This document shows, in pieces, positions 1 through 9,000 of a stretch of DNA of 64,000 nt (the first letter of the stretch is position 1; each line of letters opens with the position of its first letter). The notes under the pieces are model-generated. The model saw only the letters and a program-made list of their open reading frames with translations, was not told where the DNA came from and did no database searches. Source of the DNA: Magnetospirillum sp. XM-1 (GTDB taxonomy: Bacteria; Pseudomonadota; Alphaproteobacteria; Rhodospirillales; Magnetospirillaceae); assembly GCF_001511835.1 (NCBI RefSeq), contig NZ_LN997848.1, forward strand, positions 1,116,001-1,180,000. The letters are read 5' to 3'. A program made the translations under genes and the position numbers.

Positions 1-1124
1 CCGCCGAGGCCGAGCGCCAGGCGCGCCAGGCCATCCGCAAGATTCGGCGCGAACGCCCCGACGCCCGCATCGTGGTCACCGGCTGCGCCGCCCAGGCCCA
101 TCCCGAAACCTTCGACGCCATGCCCGAGATCGACCAGATTCTCGGTAACGCCGAGAAGATGCGGCCCGACATCTTCGCGGCCCCTCCGCCTCAGCGCATC
201 GTGGTGGGCGACATCATGGAGGTGCGCGAGGTCGCCTCCCATCTGGTGTCCGGCTTCGAGGGCCGCGCCAGGGCCTTCGTCGAGGTGCAGCAGGGCTGCG
301 ACCATCGCTGCACCTTCTGCATCATCCCCTTCGGGCGCGGCCCCAACCGCTCGGTGCCCATGGGCCGCATCGTCGAGCAGATCCGGGAACTGGTGGCCGG
401 CGGCTATAACGAGGTGGTGCTGACCGGCGTGGACGTCACCGCCTATGGCGCCGACCTGCCGGGCAAGCCGGGATTGGGCCAGCTGGTCCGCCGTCTGCTG
501 GCCGCTGTGCCCGAGCTTGCCCGTCTGCGCCTGTCGTCGCTCGATCCCGTCGAGGTGGACGAGGACCTGCTGGCCGCCATCGCGTCCGAGCCCCGGCTGC
601 TGCCCCATTTCCACCTGTCGGTCCAGGCGGGCGACGACACTATTCTCAAGCGCATGAAGCGCCGCCACCTCAGGGGCGACGTCATCGCGCTGGCGGCGAA
701 GATCAGGGCGCTGCGCCCCGATGTGGTGCTGGGCGCCGACATCATCGCCGGCTTTCCCACCGAGGACGAGGAGATGTTCCAAAAGTCCCTCGACCTGGTG
801 GACGAGGCGGGTCTGACCCATCTGCACGTCTTTCCCTTCTCGGCCCGGCCCGGCACGCCGGCGGCCCGCATGCCCAAGGTTCGGGGCGACGTGATCAAGG
901 AGCGCGCCGCCCGCCTGCGGGCCAAGGGCGCGGCGTCCATGGCGGCCTTCCTGGCGACCCGAATCGGCGGGGTGGAAAGCGTGCTGATCGAATCGGGGGG
1001 CAAGGGCCATTCCGCCCATTACCTGCCGGTGCGGGTGGCGGGTTGCCATGCCTCGCCGGGGACGATATTGAACGTGCGCGTCACCGCGGTGGACGCCGAC
1101 GAGTTGGTGGGGGAATTGGCATGA
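1..1124 (+). CDS. mtaB: MtaB-type tRNA methylthiotransferase (5' truncated)
   Basis: Radical-SAM enzyme that, in this family, adds a methylthio group to t6A37 of ANN-decoding tRNAs. The reading frame is open from base 3, so the N-terminus lies outside the window. Visible parts: the end of the UPF0004 domain with the VTGCAAQ cysteine motif near base 80, the radical-SAM CxxxCxxC motif (CDHRCTFC) near bases 297-320, and a C-terminal TRAM-like RNA-binding tail. MtaB is favoured over MiaB because of the short TRAM tail and the FGRGPNRS context. The stop overlaps the ftsY start (ATGA), so the two are probably translationally coupled. The family is secure; the exact tRNA target is inferred. Confidence 0.88.
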   Translation, partial: AEAERQARQAIRKIRRERPDARIVVTGCAAQAHPETFDAMPEIDQILGNAEKMRPDIFAAPPPQRIVVGDIMEVREVASHLVSGFEGRARAFVEVQQGCDHRCTFCIIPFGRGPNRSVPMGRIVEQIRELVAGGYNEVVLTGVDVTAYGADLPGKPGLGQLVRRLLAAVPELARLRLSSLDPVEVDEDLLAAIASEPRLLPHFHLSVQAGDDTILKRMKRRHLRGDVIALAAKIRALRPDVVLGADIIAGFPTEDEEMFQKSLDLVDEAGLTHLHVFPFSARPGTPAARMPKVRGDVIKERAARLRAKGAASMAAFLATRIGGVESVLIESGGKGHSAHYLPVRVAGCHASPGTILNVRVTAVDADELVGELA

Positions 1125-2125
1125 GCATCTTCGGGTTCGGCAAGAAGAAGGAAGCGGCTCCCGCCCCGGAGCCCGTCGCCGCCCCGGAGCCCGCCCCGGC
1201 CGAGGAATCCACCTCGTGGTTCGGCCGCCTGAAATCCGGGCTGGCCAAGTCGTCGTCGAAGCTGACGACCGGCATCGGCGACCTGTTCACCAAGCGCAAG
1301 CTGGACGACGAGGCGCTGGAGGAGCTGGAGGAACTGCTGATCACCGCCGATCTGGGCGTCGCCACTGCGGCGCGGGTGACCAAGCATCTGGCCAAGACCC
1401 GCTTCGGCCAGGACGTCACCTCCGACGAGATCAAGGCGACGCTGGCCGAGGAAATCACCCGCATCCTCGGCCCCGTGGCTAAGCCGCTGGAGATCGATCC
1501 CGCCCGCAAGCCCCATGTGGTGCTGGTGGTGGGCGTCAACGGCTCGGGCAAGACCACCACCATCGGCAAGATGGCCAAGGGCTACAAGGATGCCGGCCTG
1601 TCGGTGACGCTGGCCGCCGGCGACACCTTCCGCGCCGCCGCCGTCGAGCAGCTGAAGGTCTGGGGCGAGCGCACCAATTGTCCGGTCATCGCCCGTGAAA
1701 CCGGGGCCGACGCCGCCGGTCTGGCCTATGACGCCGTCGAGCAGGCCCGCGCCAGGGGTGACGACCTGCTGTTCATCGACACCGCCGGGCGGCTGCAGAA
1801 CAAGTCCGACCTGATGGCCGAGCTGGCCAAGCTGGTGCGCTCCATCAAGAAGGTGGACGAGACCGCGCCCCATTCGGTGCTGCTGGTCTTGGACGCCACC
1901 GTGGGCCAGAACGCCCATTCCCAGGTGGAGATCTTCAAGGACATGGTGGCCGTCTCCGGCCTGGTGCTGACCAAGCTGGACGGCACCGCCAGGGGCGGCG
2001 TGCTGGTGGCCTTGGCCGAGAAGTTCGGCCTGCCGGTCCACGCCATCGGCGTGGGCGAAAAGGCCGAGGATCTGCGTCCCTTCGAGGCCGATGCCTTCGC
2101 CAAGTCCCTGGTGGGGGTGGAGTAA
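1121..2125 (+). CDS. ftsY: Signal recognition particle receptor FtsY
   Basis: SRP receptor GTPase that docks ribosome-SRP complexes at the inner membrane. The 334-residue protein has a short Ala/Pro/Glu-rich acidic A-domain (about 1-35), a helical N domain (about 55-125) and an NG GTPase domain. The P-loop is GVNGSGKT (138-145), followed by DTFRAAA, DTAGR and TKLDG. The ATG overlaps the mtaB stop; it is preferred over an in-frame upstream start inside mtaB because the protein then begins MSIFGFGKKK, as usual for alphaproteobacterial FtsY. Likely co-transcribed with mtaB. Confidence 0.97.
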   Translation: MSIFGFGKKKEAAPAPEPVAAPEPAPAEESTSWFGRLKSGLAKSSSKLTTGIGDLFTKRKLDDEALEELEELLITADLGVATAARVTKHLAKTRFGQDVTSDEIKATLAEEITRILGPVAKPLEIDPARKPHVVLVVGVNGSGKTTTIGKMAKGYKDAGLSVTLAAGDTFRAAAVEQLKVWGERTNCPVIARETGADAAGLAYDAVEQARARGDDLLFIDTAGRLQNKSDLMAELAKLVRSIKKVDETAPHSVLLVLDATVGQNAHSQVEIFKDMVAVSGLVLTKLDGTARGGVLVALAEKFGLPVHAIGVGEKAEDLRPFEADAFAKSLVGVE

Positions 2126-2149
2126 TATCCCCTAAGGCGGAGCCACGAG

Positions 2150-2247
2150 ACACGGATGGACACGGATGCGGCGCTTCGCACCGCTCACGGATGAACATTA
2201 TCCGTGTCGATCCGTGGCCGCGAAGCGGCGTCCGTGTCCATCCGTGT
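2150..2247. repeat. Large imperfect inverted repeat between ftsY and xseA
   Basis: Left arm 2150-2179 and right arm 2220-2247 are near-perfect reverse complements, each built from repeated ACACGGAT-like units. The intervening 40 bases contain further copies of the same short word in both orientations. It lies between two convergent genes (ftsY plus, xseA minus), where it could serve as a bidirectional terminator or a mobile palindromic unit. No T-tract is evident, so classical termination is not proven. Confidence 0.7.
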
Positions 2248-2261
2248 AGAGGGATCGCCGC

Positions 2262-3767
2262 CTACAGCAACGACCCCTGCCGCCCGTCCGGCACGACCGG
2301 CTTTTTCGGCGCCTTGGGCGTCGGCGGAGCGCTGCCCTCGACCCGCACGCCGGCCTTGCCGTCGGCGAATTCTACGCCTAAGGCGGTGCCCGGCTTGGCC
2401 GCCGCGACCGAGGTGACCGGGGCGCCGTGCTCGTCCCTGACCACGGCGAAGCCCCTGTCCAGGACCTTGCGGTAGGAAAAGCTTTCCAGCAGCTGGCCGG
2501 CATGGGCGACGCGCTTGGCCTTGTCTTCCAGCAGGCGGGGCAGGACTTGAATCAGGCGGGCGGTGGATTGTTCCAGTTGCAGGGCGCGGCGCTCGTTGGC
2601 GGCGCGCTCGGCGGCCGTCACCGTCTTCATGGCGTGGTCGAGACGGGTGGAAAGCGCGGTCAGCTTGTGCCCGGCCTCGGCCAGCTGTTCACGGGGATGG
2701 CGCAGGCGCGCACCCAGGCGGTCCAGCTCGGCCCGGCGGCGCTCCAACAGGATGCGGGGCGCGTTGGCCAGGCGCTCGGCCCGCTCGTCCAGACGCCGGG
2801 CGCAATCCTCCATCACCCGGCGGGGGTGGGGCAGGGCGCGGAAGGTGTGGGACAGGCGGGTGCGCCGCTCCTCCAGTCCGCGCTGCATGGCGCCCACCAT
2901 GCGCGCGCCCATGTCGGCCATGGTGGCGATCAGCTCGGCGCGCACCGGCACCGCCTTTTCTGCGGCGGCCGTGGGGGTGGGGGCGCGCAAATCCGAGGCG
3001 AAGTCGATCAGCGTGGTGTCGGTCTCGTGCCCTACCGCCGAGATCAGCGGAATTTCGGATTCAGCCGCCGCCCTGACCACCATCTCCTCGTTGAAGGCCA
3101 TCAGGTCTTCCAGCGAGCCGCCGCCCCTGGCCACGATCAGCACGTCGGGGCGCGGCACGGTGCCGCCCGGCTTCAGCGCGTTGAAGCCCCGGATGGCGGC
3201 TGCCACCTGGGCCGCCGCGCCCTCGCCCTGGACGGCCACCGGCCACAGCAGCACGCGGCGGGGGAAGCGTTCGGCAAGGCGGTGCAGGATGTCCCTGATC
3301 ACCGCCCCGGTGGGCGAGGTGACCACGCCGATGATGTCGGGCAGGAAGGGGATGGGGCGCTTGCGCGAGGGATCGAACAGCCCTTCGGCCATCAGCCGCT
3401 TCTTGCGGTCCTCCAGCATCTTCAACAGCGCGCCCTGGCCGGCCAGCTCCATGCGCTCGACCACCATCTGGTATTTCGAGCGGCCGGGATAGGTGGTGAG
3501 GCGGCCGGTGGCCACCACCTCCATGCCGTCCTCGGGGCCGATGGCGAGCTTGCCCGCGCTGCCCCGCCAGCACACCGCGTCCAGCACCGCCTCGGCATCC
3601 TTCAGCGCGAAATAGAGATGGCCCGAGGAATGGCGCTTGAAGCCCGAGATCTCGCCCCGGACGCGCACGAAGGAAAAGGCGTCCTCCACCGTGCGCCGCA
3701 GGCCGGCGGACAGTTCCGAGACCGAGTATTCCGGGACGTTGGAGGGGGCGGGGCGCTCGTCGTTCAT
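2262..3767 (-). CDS. xseA: Exodeoxyribonuclease VII large subunit
   Basis: Large subunit of ExoVII, which with XseB degrades single-stranded DNA. The 501-residue product has the N-terminal OB-fold (PEYSVSELS...VRGEISGFK, about 12-110), the core with ARGGGSLEDLMAFNEE and SAVGHETDTTLIDFASDLRAPTP, a long coiled-coil helical region (about 290-420) and the C-terminal RGFAVVRDE segment. The ATG giving MNDERPAP was chosen because family similarity begins a few residues later; the frame stays open upstream only as antisense of purD. No xseB is visible. It is divergent from purD with a gap of about 70 bases. Confidence 0.96.
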   Translation of the reverse strand: MNDERPAPSNVPEYSVSELSAGLRRTVEDAFSFVRVRGEISGFKRHSSGHLYFALKDAEAVLDAVCWRGSAGKLAIGPEDGMEVVATGRLTTYPGRSKYQMVVERMELAGQGALLKMLEDRKKRLMAEGLFDPSRKRPIPFLPDIIGVVTSPTGAVIRDILHRLAERFPRRVLLWPVAVQGEGAAAQVAAAIRGFNALKPGGTVPRPDVLIVARGGGSLEDLMAFNEEMVVRAAAESEIPLISAVGHETDTTLIDFASDLRAPTPTAAAEKAVPVRAELIATMADMGARMVGAMQRGLEERRTRLSHTFRALPHPRRVMEDCARRLDERAERLANAPRILLERRRAELDRLGARLRHPREQLAEAGHKLTALSTRLDHAMKTVTAAERAANERRALQLEQSTARLIQVLPRLLEDKAKRVAHAGQLLESFSYRKVLDRGFAVVRDEHGAPVTSVAAAKPGTALGVEFADGKAGVRVEGSAPPTPKAPKKPVVPDGRQGSLL

Positions 3768-3839
3768 GGCGGGATGATGGCCTTTTGCAATCACGGGCGG
3801 AAGTGATAAAACGCCGCCAAGCGAGTGACGGAGGCGGAC

Positions 3840-5114
3840 ATGAAGGTTCTGGTGGTCGGTTCGGGCGGGCGCGAGCATGCGCTGTGCTGGAAGCTGAAGT
3901 CGTCTCCTCTTCTCACCAAGCTGTGGTGCGCTCCGGGCAATGCGGGCATCGCCGATGCGGCCGAATGCGTCGCCATCGGGGCGGAAAAGGTGGACGAGTT
4001 GGTGGAATTCGCCAAGTCCAACGCCGTCGACCTGGTGGTGGTGGGCCCCGAGGCTCCGCTGGTTCTCGGCCTCGCCGACAAGTGCCGCGCCGCCGGCATC
4101 AAGGTGTTCGGCCCCTCGGCCGCTGCGGCCGAGCTGGAGGGCTCCAAGGGCTTCATGAAGGATGTGGCGGCCCGGGCCGGCATTCCCACCGCCTGGTACG
4201 GCCGCTTCACCGACATGGAAAAGGCCAAGGCCTTCATCCGCGAAAAGGGCGCGCCCATCGTGGTCAAGACCGACGGCCTGGCTGCCGGCAAGGGCGTGGT
4301 GGTGGCCATGACCCTGGACGAGGCCCTGGGCGCCGTTGACATGATGATGGGCGACAAGGTCTTCGGCGACGCCGGCAACGAGCTGGTGATCGAGGAGTTC
4401 CTCGACGGCGAGGAATGCTCGTTCTTCGCGCTGTGCGACGGCAAGACCGCGTTGCCCCTGGTGGCCGCCCAGGACCACAAGCGGGTGGGCGACGGCGACA
4501 CCGGTCCCAATACCGGCGGCATGGGCGCCTATTCCCCCGCTCCCGTGGTCACCGACGCGGTGCAGGCCGAGATCATGGAGCGTTCCATCCTGCCGCTGGT
4601 GCGCACCATGGCCCAGATGGGAAAGCCCTATACCGGTGTGCTCTTCGCCGGCATCATGGTCACCAAGTCCGGGCCGAAGCTGCTGGAATACAACGTGCGC
4701 TTCGGTGATCCCGAGTGTCAGGTGCTGATGGCGCGCCTCGAGTCCGACCTGCTGCCGGTGCTGGCGGCGGGTGCCGAGGGCAAGCTGGCGGGCATCGAGC
4801 TCGAATGGTCCGACGACGTCGCCCTGGTGGTGGTGATGGCCGCCAAGGGTTATCCCGGCTCTTACGAGAAGAACACCGTGATCGGCGGGCTGGACGCGGC
4901 GGCCAAGGTGGACGGCGTCACCGTGCTGCACGCCGGCACCGCCATGAAGGACGGTCACGTGGTCGCCACCGGCGGCCGCGTGCTGGGCATCACCGCCAAG
5001 GGCAAGAGCGTGGCCGAGGCCCGCGAACGCGCCTACAAGGCCGTGGACGCCCTGGACTGGCCGGGCGGCTTCTGCCGCCGCGACATCGCCTGGCGGGCCC
5101 TGGCGCGGGGTTAG
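3840..5114 (+). CDS. purD: Phosphoribosylamine-glycine ligase (GAR synthetase)
   Basis: Second step of de novo purine synthesis: ATP-dependent ligation of glycine to 5-phosphoribosylamine. The 424-residue ATP-grasp protein shows the N-terminal [15 protein letters not shown] nucleotide-fold motif, [11 protein letters not shown], the GSKGFMKD segment, the glycine-rich ATP loop ([15 protein letters not shown]) and RFGDPECQ metal/ADP-binding residues. The start is the ATG behind a GGAGG ribosome-binding site a few bases upstream; an earlier in-frame start would add only five residues. Monocistronic in appearance, divergent from xseA. Confidence 0.97.
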   Translation: MKVLVVGSGGREHALCWKLKSSPLLTKLWCAPGNAGIADAAECVAIGAEKVDELVEFAKSNAVDLVVVGPEAPLVLGLADKCRAAGIKVFGPSAAAAELEGSKGFMKDVAARAGIPTAWYGRFTDMEKAKAFIREKGAPIVVKTDGLAAGKGVVVAMTLDEALGAVDMMMGDKVFGDAGNELVIEEFLDGEECSFFALCDGKTALPLVAAQDHKRVGDGDTGPNTGGMGAYSPAPVVTDAVQAEIMERSILPLVRTMAQMGKPYTGVLFAGIMVTKSGPKLLEYNVRFGDPECQVLMARLESDLLPVLAAGAEGKLAGIELEWSDDVALVVVMAAKGYPGSYEKNTVIGGLDAAAKVDGVTVLHAGTAMKDGHVVATGGRVLGITAKGKSVAEARERAYKAVDALDWPGGFCRRDIAWRALARG

Positions 5115-5154
5115 TCCGCAGACCTTCGGGGGGCCTTGCGCCCGCCCCCTCGGG

Positions 5155-5310
5155 TGGGTATGATTCCTCTCTCCTCGCCATAAGACGAGATGAAGAGGGC
5201 CGGAACAACCGGTCCCGCCGACAGGGGATTCACGGGAGACGAGACCCATGTCCTGCCACGGAGCAGACAAGCATGATGCAGCCTTCCTGCATCATGCCCA
5301 GCCGCCATTG
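5155..5310 (+). promoter_or_regulatory. Structured 5' leader of the Ehr operon (possible riboswitch)
   Basis: The gap between purD and the first Ehr gene is rich in consecutive foldable hairpins: a CCTCT/AGAGG arm enclosing CTCG/CGAG (about 5164-5200), GCCGG-AACAA-CCGGT (about 5200-5215), a CAGG...CCTG arm enclosing GGG...CCC (about 5222-5255), a perfect 11-bp stem CATGATGCAG/CTGCATCATG (about 5270-5297) and GCCGCC/GGCGGC (5301-5317). This density is unusual for plain intergenic DNA and suggests a regulated leader. No known riboswitch class was recognised with confidence. A 46-codon reading frame (5248-5388) with a GGGAGA site overlaps it and the hyfB start. Confidence 0.45.
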
Positions 5311-5353
5311 AGGCGGCGGCCAAGCGCGCGGAGGCGCGCGCCCGGCGAGGGGC
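5311..5353 (+). repeat. Diverged copy of the dispersed GGGAGCCAAGCG...GCGCCCGGCG repeat (copy A)
   Basis: Shares the block GCCAAGCG...CGGAGG.CGCGC.CCCGGCGA..GGGG with the copy at 25919-25990, but lacks the two upstream hairpins of that copy. It sits directly before the first Ehr gene. Assignment is weaker than for the other copies. Confidence 0.5.
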
Positions 5354-5381
5354 TGCATGACTTTACGAGGTCGCGCAGCCG

Positions 5382-7391
5382 ATGCTGATCGCGGCCGCCC
5401 TTTCCGCCCTTCTGGCCCTCGCCGTTCTCGGCGTGCTGGCCGGCGCGGAAATGTGGCGGCACCGATTGGTCTATTTCTGCTGCATGATTGCCTCGCTGGC
5501 TCTGCTGGCGGGCGGCATCAAGCATCTGGGCCAGACGCCCGGCACCGGCCCGGCCATCGTGCTGCCCATCGGCCTGCCCTGGATGGCCGCCCATTTCCGC
5601 CTCGACAACCTGTCCGCCTTGTTCATGGTGGTGGTCAACCTGGCCTCGGCCGCCGCTTCGGCCTATGGCATCGGCTATTGCTCGCACCTGCCCGAGCCCC
5701 GGCGGGTGACGCCGTTCTATCCCCTGTTCCTGTTCGGCATGAACGCGGTGCTGATCGCCGACGACGCCTTCATGTTCCTGGTGGCCTGGGAGTTCATGTC
5801 GCTGTCGTCGTGGCTGTTGGTCCTGGCCGACCACAAGAACGCCGAGAACCGCCAGGCCGCCTTCGTCTATCTGGTGATGGCCTGTTTCGGCACCTTCTGC
5901 CTGTTGACCTGTTTCGGCCTGATGGCGGGCGGCGAGGGGGCCTATTCCTTCCCCGCCATGCGCGCCGCCAAGCTGGACGGCGTGTCCGGCTTCCTGGTGG
6001 TGCTGCTGGCCCTGCTGGGGGCGGGGTCGAAGGCGGGTCTGGTGCCGCTGCACGCCTGGCTGCCGCTGGCCCATCCGGCGGCGCCCAGCCATGTCTCCGC
6101 CCTGATGAGCGGCGTGATGACCAAGGTGGCGCTGTACGGCCTGATCCGCATCCTGTTCGACCTGCACGGCGAGGTGAACTGGGCCTGGGGCGCGGTGCTG
6201 ATGGTGGTGGGCGGCGTCACCGCCGTACTCGGCGTGCTCTACGCCATCCTGCAGGATGATCTGAAGAAGCTGCTGGCCTATTCCACGGTCGAGAACATCG
6301 GGGTGGTGGTGATCGGGCTGGGGCTGGCCATCGCCTTCAAGGGCAGCGGCGAGAAGACCCTGGCCGCCCTGGCCCTGGTGGCCGGGCTCTACCACATCGT
6401 CAATCATTCCATCTTCAAGACCCTGTGGTTCCTGTCGGCGGGCGCCGTCATCACCGCCACCGGCGAGCGTGACCTCGGCAAGCTGGGGGGGCTCGCCAAG
6501 CGCATGCCGTGGAACGGCGTCGCCGCCCTGGTGGGCGCCATCGCCATTTCCGCCCTGCCGCCCTTGAACGGCTTCGTGTCGGAATGGCTGATCTTCCAGT
6601 CGCTGTTCAAGGGGCCCTCGCTGCCCCATTGGGCCATGAAGTTCGGCGTGCCGGTGGTGGGCGCCATGCTGGCCCTGGCCGCCGCTTTGGCCGCCGCCTG
6701 CTTCGTGCGCGCCTACGGCATCGCCTTTTTGGGTCGTCCCCGTTCCCAGGCGGCGGCCGAGGCCCATCAGGTCCCCGCTTCCATGCGCCTGACCGTGGCC
6801 TTCCTGGCGGTGATGTGCGTGGTGCTGGGCGCCATTCCGGTGACCGTCACCGATGCGCTGTCCCACGTGGTGACGCCGCTGACCGGGGTGCAGTTCGCCG
6901 TGTCCGCCGATCTGGGCTGGCCGTGGCTGTCGCCCGTCAGCTCGACGCGGGGCTCATATTCCGGCACGGTGCTGGTGATGACCGGCGTGGCTCTGTGCGC
7001 CGTCACCCTGATGCTGGCCCGCCTGCTGGGCACCTCGCGCCTGCGCCGCGCCGATGCCTGGGATTGCGGCCACCGCGAGAACATCCCCGAAAGCCAGTAT
7101 ACCGGCCAAAGCTTCTCGCAGCCGCTGCGCCGCGTCTTCTGCGCCTCCATCTTCGCCGCCAAAGAAAGCGTCGACATGCCCGACCCCGGCGACAACCGCC
7201 CGGCGGAGATGAAGGTGAGCGTGGTCGATCCGGTATGGGTGGGGCTTTACGCCTCCATCGGCCGATTGGTGGACTTCATCGCCGATCTGGTCAACCGCAT
7301 CCAGTACCTGACGGTGCGGCGCTATTTGCTGATGATGTTCGCCACCCTGGTGATGATGCTGCTGGTGGTGGCGGTGAGGCAAAGCCAATGA
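5382..7391 (+). CDS. hyfB: HyfB-like antiporter subunit of an Ehr (hydrogenase-4-related) complex
   Basis: Polytopic membrane subunit homologous to HyfB/HycC and complex I NuoL, expected to carry a proton or sodium channel in the inner membrane. The 669 residues match the usual HyfB length. Channel residues typical of Mrp/Nuo antiporter subunits are present: Glu137 in VAWEFMSLSSW, Lys217 in GSKAGLVPLHAWLPLAHPAAPSHVSALMSG, and Lys248 in MTKVALYG. A C-terminal extension with DAWDCGHRENIPESQYTGQSFSQP is HyfB-like. First of six tightly overlapping genes (ATGA with the next). The ATG at 5382 has no strong ribosome-binding site and overlaps a small upstream frame, so translational coupling is possible. 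Confidence 0.9.
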   Translation: MLIAAALSALLALAVLGVLAGAEMWRHRLVYFCCMIASLALLAGGIKHLGQTPGTGPAIVLPIGLPWMAAHFRLDNLSALFMVVVNLASAAASAYGIGYCSHLPEPRRVTPFYPLFLFGMNAVLIADDAFMFLVAWEFMSLSSWLLVLADHKNAENRQAAFVYLVMACFGTFCLLTCFGLMAGGEGAYSFPAMRAAKLDGVSGFLVVLLALLGAGSKAGLVPLHAWLPLAHPAAPSHVSALMSGVMTKVALYGLIRILFDLHGEVNWAWGAVLMVVGGVTAVLGVLYAILQDDLKKLLAYSTVENIGVVVIGLGLAIAFKGSGEKTLAALALVAGLYHIVNHSIFKTLWFLSAGAVITATGERDLGKLGGLAKRMPWNGVAALVGAIAISALPPLNGFVSEWLIFQSLFKGPSLPHWAMKFGVPVVGAMLALAAALAAACFVRAYGIAFLGRPRSQAAAEAHQVPASMRLTVAFLAVMCVVLGAIPVTVTDALSHVVTPLTGVQFAVSADLGWPWLSPVSSTRGSYSGTVLVMTGVALCAVTLMLARLLGTSRLRRADAWDCGHRENIPESQYTGQSFSQPLRRVFCASIFAAKESVDMPDPGDNRPAEMKVSVVDPVWVGLYASIGRLVDFIADLVNRIQYLTVRRYLLMMFATLVMMLLVVAVRQSQ

Positions 7392-8335
7392 GTTCGGTTG
7401 CTTGGCAAGTGCTGCAGATCGTCCTGGTGGTGGGTATCAGCCCGCTGATCACCGGCTGGGTGCGGCTGGTCAAGTCCAGGCTCAACGGCCGCATCGGCGC
7501 CTCGCCCTTCCAGTCCTACCGCGACGTCTACCGCCTGTTGCAGAAGGAGGCGGTGGTGGCCCATTCGGCGTCCTGGGTGTTCCGGGCGGCGCCTTACGTC
7601 ACCTTCGGCTCGGTATGGCTGGCCGCCTCGATCGTTCCGGCGTTTACCACCAACCTGTTCCTGGCCCAGGCGGCCGACCTGATCGCCCTGGTGGCGCTGC
7701 TGGGCGTGGCGCGCTTCTGGACGGCGCTGGCCGGTATGGATATCGGCACCAGCTTCGGCGGCCTGGGCGCATCGCGCGAGATGATGATCGCGTCGCTGGC
7801 CGAGCCGGCCATGCTGATGGTCACCTTCTCGCTGTCCCTGGTTTCGGGCACCACGGCGCCGGCCCAGATCATCGCCTTCATCCTGTCGGGCGGCGTGGGG
7901 CTCGAGGTGTCGCTGGGCCTGGCCTTGGCCGCCCTGGTGATGGTCGCCATCGCCGAGAACGGCCGCATCCCCATCGACAACCCCGCCACCCATCTGGAGC
8001 TGACCATGGTCCACGAGGCCATGGTGCTGGAATATTCCGGCCGCCATCTGGCGCTGATGGAAGGGGCGGGCATGGTGCGCCTGACCCTGTTCATGGCCCT
8101 GATCGGCGGCCTGTTCGCGCCCTGGGGCATGGCCCAGGGCGGCGACGGCGGGCTGGCCGTGCTGGTCGGGCTGGGGGCCTTCCTCGCCAAGTGCTTCGTC
8201 CTGGCCACGGCCTTGGGCGTGTTCGAGACCTCGATTGCCAAGATGCGGGTGTTCCGCTACGCCGACTTCCTGGGCGGCGCGCTGCTGCTCGGCCTCTTGG
8301 CCACCATCTTCCTCTACGTCTCGGAGGCGGTGTGA
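7388..8335 (+). CDS. hyfC: HyfC-like (NuoH-type) membrane subunit
   Basis: Homologue of HyfC/HycD and complex I NuoH, the membrane subunit that connects the peripheral arm to the antiporter subunits. The 315-residue protein has about eight hydrophobic segments. Family signatures include SPLITGWVRLVKSRLNGRIGASPFQSYRDVYRLLQKE near the N-terminus, GLGASREMMIASLAEPAMLM, and the loop ENGRIPIDNPATHLELTMVHEAMVLEYSG, whose acidic residues line the quinone/proton-coupling route in this family. ATG overlaps the hyfB stop. The following gene starts on the last base of this stop (TGATG). Confidence 0.92.
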   Translation: MSSVAWQVLQIVLVVGISPLITGWVRLVKSRLNGRIGASPFQSYRDVYRLLQKEAVVAHSASWVFRAAPYVTFGSVWLAASIVPAFTTNLFLAQAADLIALVALLGVARFWTALAGMDIGTSFGGLGASREMMIASLAEPAMLMVTFSLSLVSGTTAPAQIIAFILSGGVGLEVSLGLALAALVMVAIAENGRIPIDNPATHLELTMVHEAMVLEYSGRHLALMEGAGMVRLTLFMALIGGLFAPWGMAQGGDGGLAVLVGLGAFLAKCFVLATALGVFETSIAKMRVFRYADFLGGALLLGLLATIFLYVSEAV

Positions 8336-9000
8336 TGGGGGCGCAGCTTTCCTACGACATCGCCCACCTGATCGGCGCCACGGTGCTGATGGCCGGCTTT
8401 TCGCTGCTGTACCAGCGCCGCCTGTTCGCGGTGCTGAACACCTTCGCCTTCCAGGCCCTGGCCCTGGCGGCCGCTGCCGCGTGGCAGGCCCATATCCAGC
8501 ACGCCCCCCACCTTTACGTCACCGCCGCCATCGCGCTGATCTTCAAGGCGGTGATCGTGCCCATCGCGCTGCATTGGCTGGTGGAGCAACTGGGCATCCA
8601 CAGGAACGTCGAGACCGCCATGTCCATCGGCTGGACCATGATGGCCGGGGTGGCGCTGGTGGCGCTGTCCATCCTCTTGGTGCTGCCCGTCACCGCCAAC
8701 GCCACGGCGCTGACCCGCGAAAGCCTGGCCTTGGCCATGAGCGTGGTGCTGCTGGGCCTGCTGATGATGATCACAAGGCGCAACGCGGTGACCCAGGTGG
8801 TGGGCTTCATGGCACTGGAGAACGGCTTGATCCTGGCCGCCGTCTCGGCCAAGGGCATGCCGCTGGTGGTGGAGATTTCCGTGGCCTTCTCGGTGCTGGT
8901 GGCCATGACCCTGTTCGGCATCTTCTTCTTCCGCATCCGCGAGCGCTTCGACACCCTGGATCTGGTCGAGCTGGAAACCCACCGGGGAGACCGCCAATGA
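8335..9000 (+). CDS. hyfE: HyfE-like membrane subunit
   Basis: Homologue of HyfE, the small membrane subunit of hydrogenase-4 that carries a NuoK-like region. The 221-residue protein is almost wholly hydrophobic, with about seven predicted membrane segments. It has a HyfE-like TRRNAVTQVVGFMALENGLILAA stretch, containing the buried Glu typical of NuoK-type channels, and an ISVAFSVLVAMTLFGIFFFRI end. The terminal ERFDTLDLVELE is cytoplasmic in family models. It overlaps its neighbours by 1 bp upstream and by ATGA downstream, consistent with one transcript. Confidence 0.9.
   Translation: MGAQLSYDIAHLIGATVLMAGFSLLYQRRLFAVLNTFAFQALALAAAAAWQAHIQHAPHLYVTAAIALIFKAVIVPIALHWLVEQLGIHRNVETAMSIGWTMMAGVALVALSILLVLPVTANATALTRESLALAMSVVLLGLLMMITRRNAVTQVVGFMALENGLILAAVSAKGMPLVVEISVAFSVLVAMTLFGIFFFRIRERFDTLDLVELETHRGDRQ

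Noticed and set aside
2262..5270. A 1002-residue minus-strand frame spanning xseA and purD
   Set aside because: The upstream half is antisense to purD; only the XseA part has homology.
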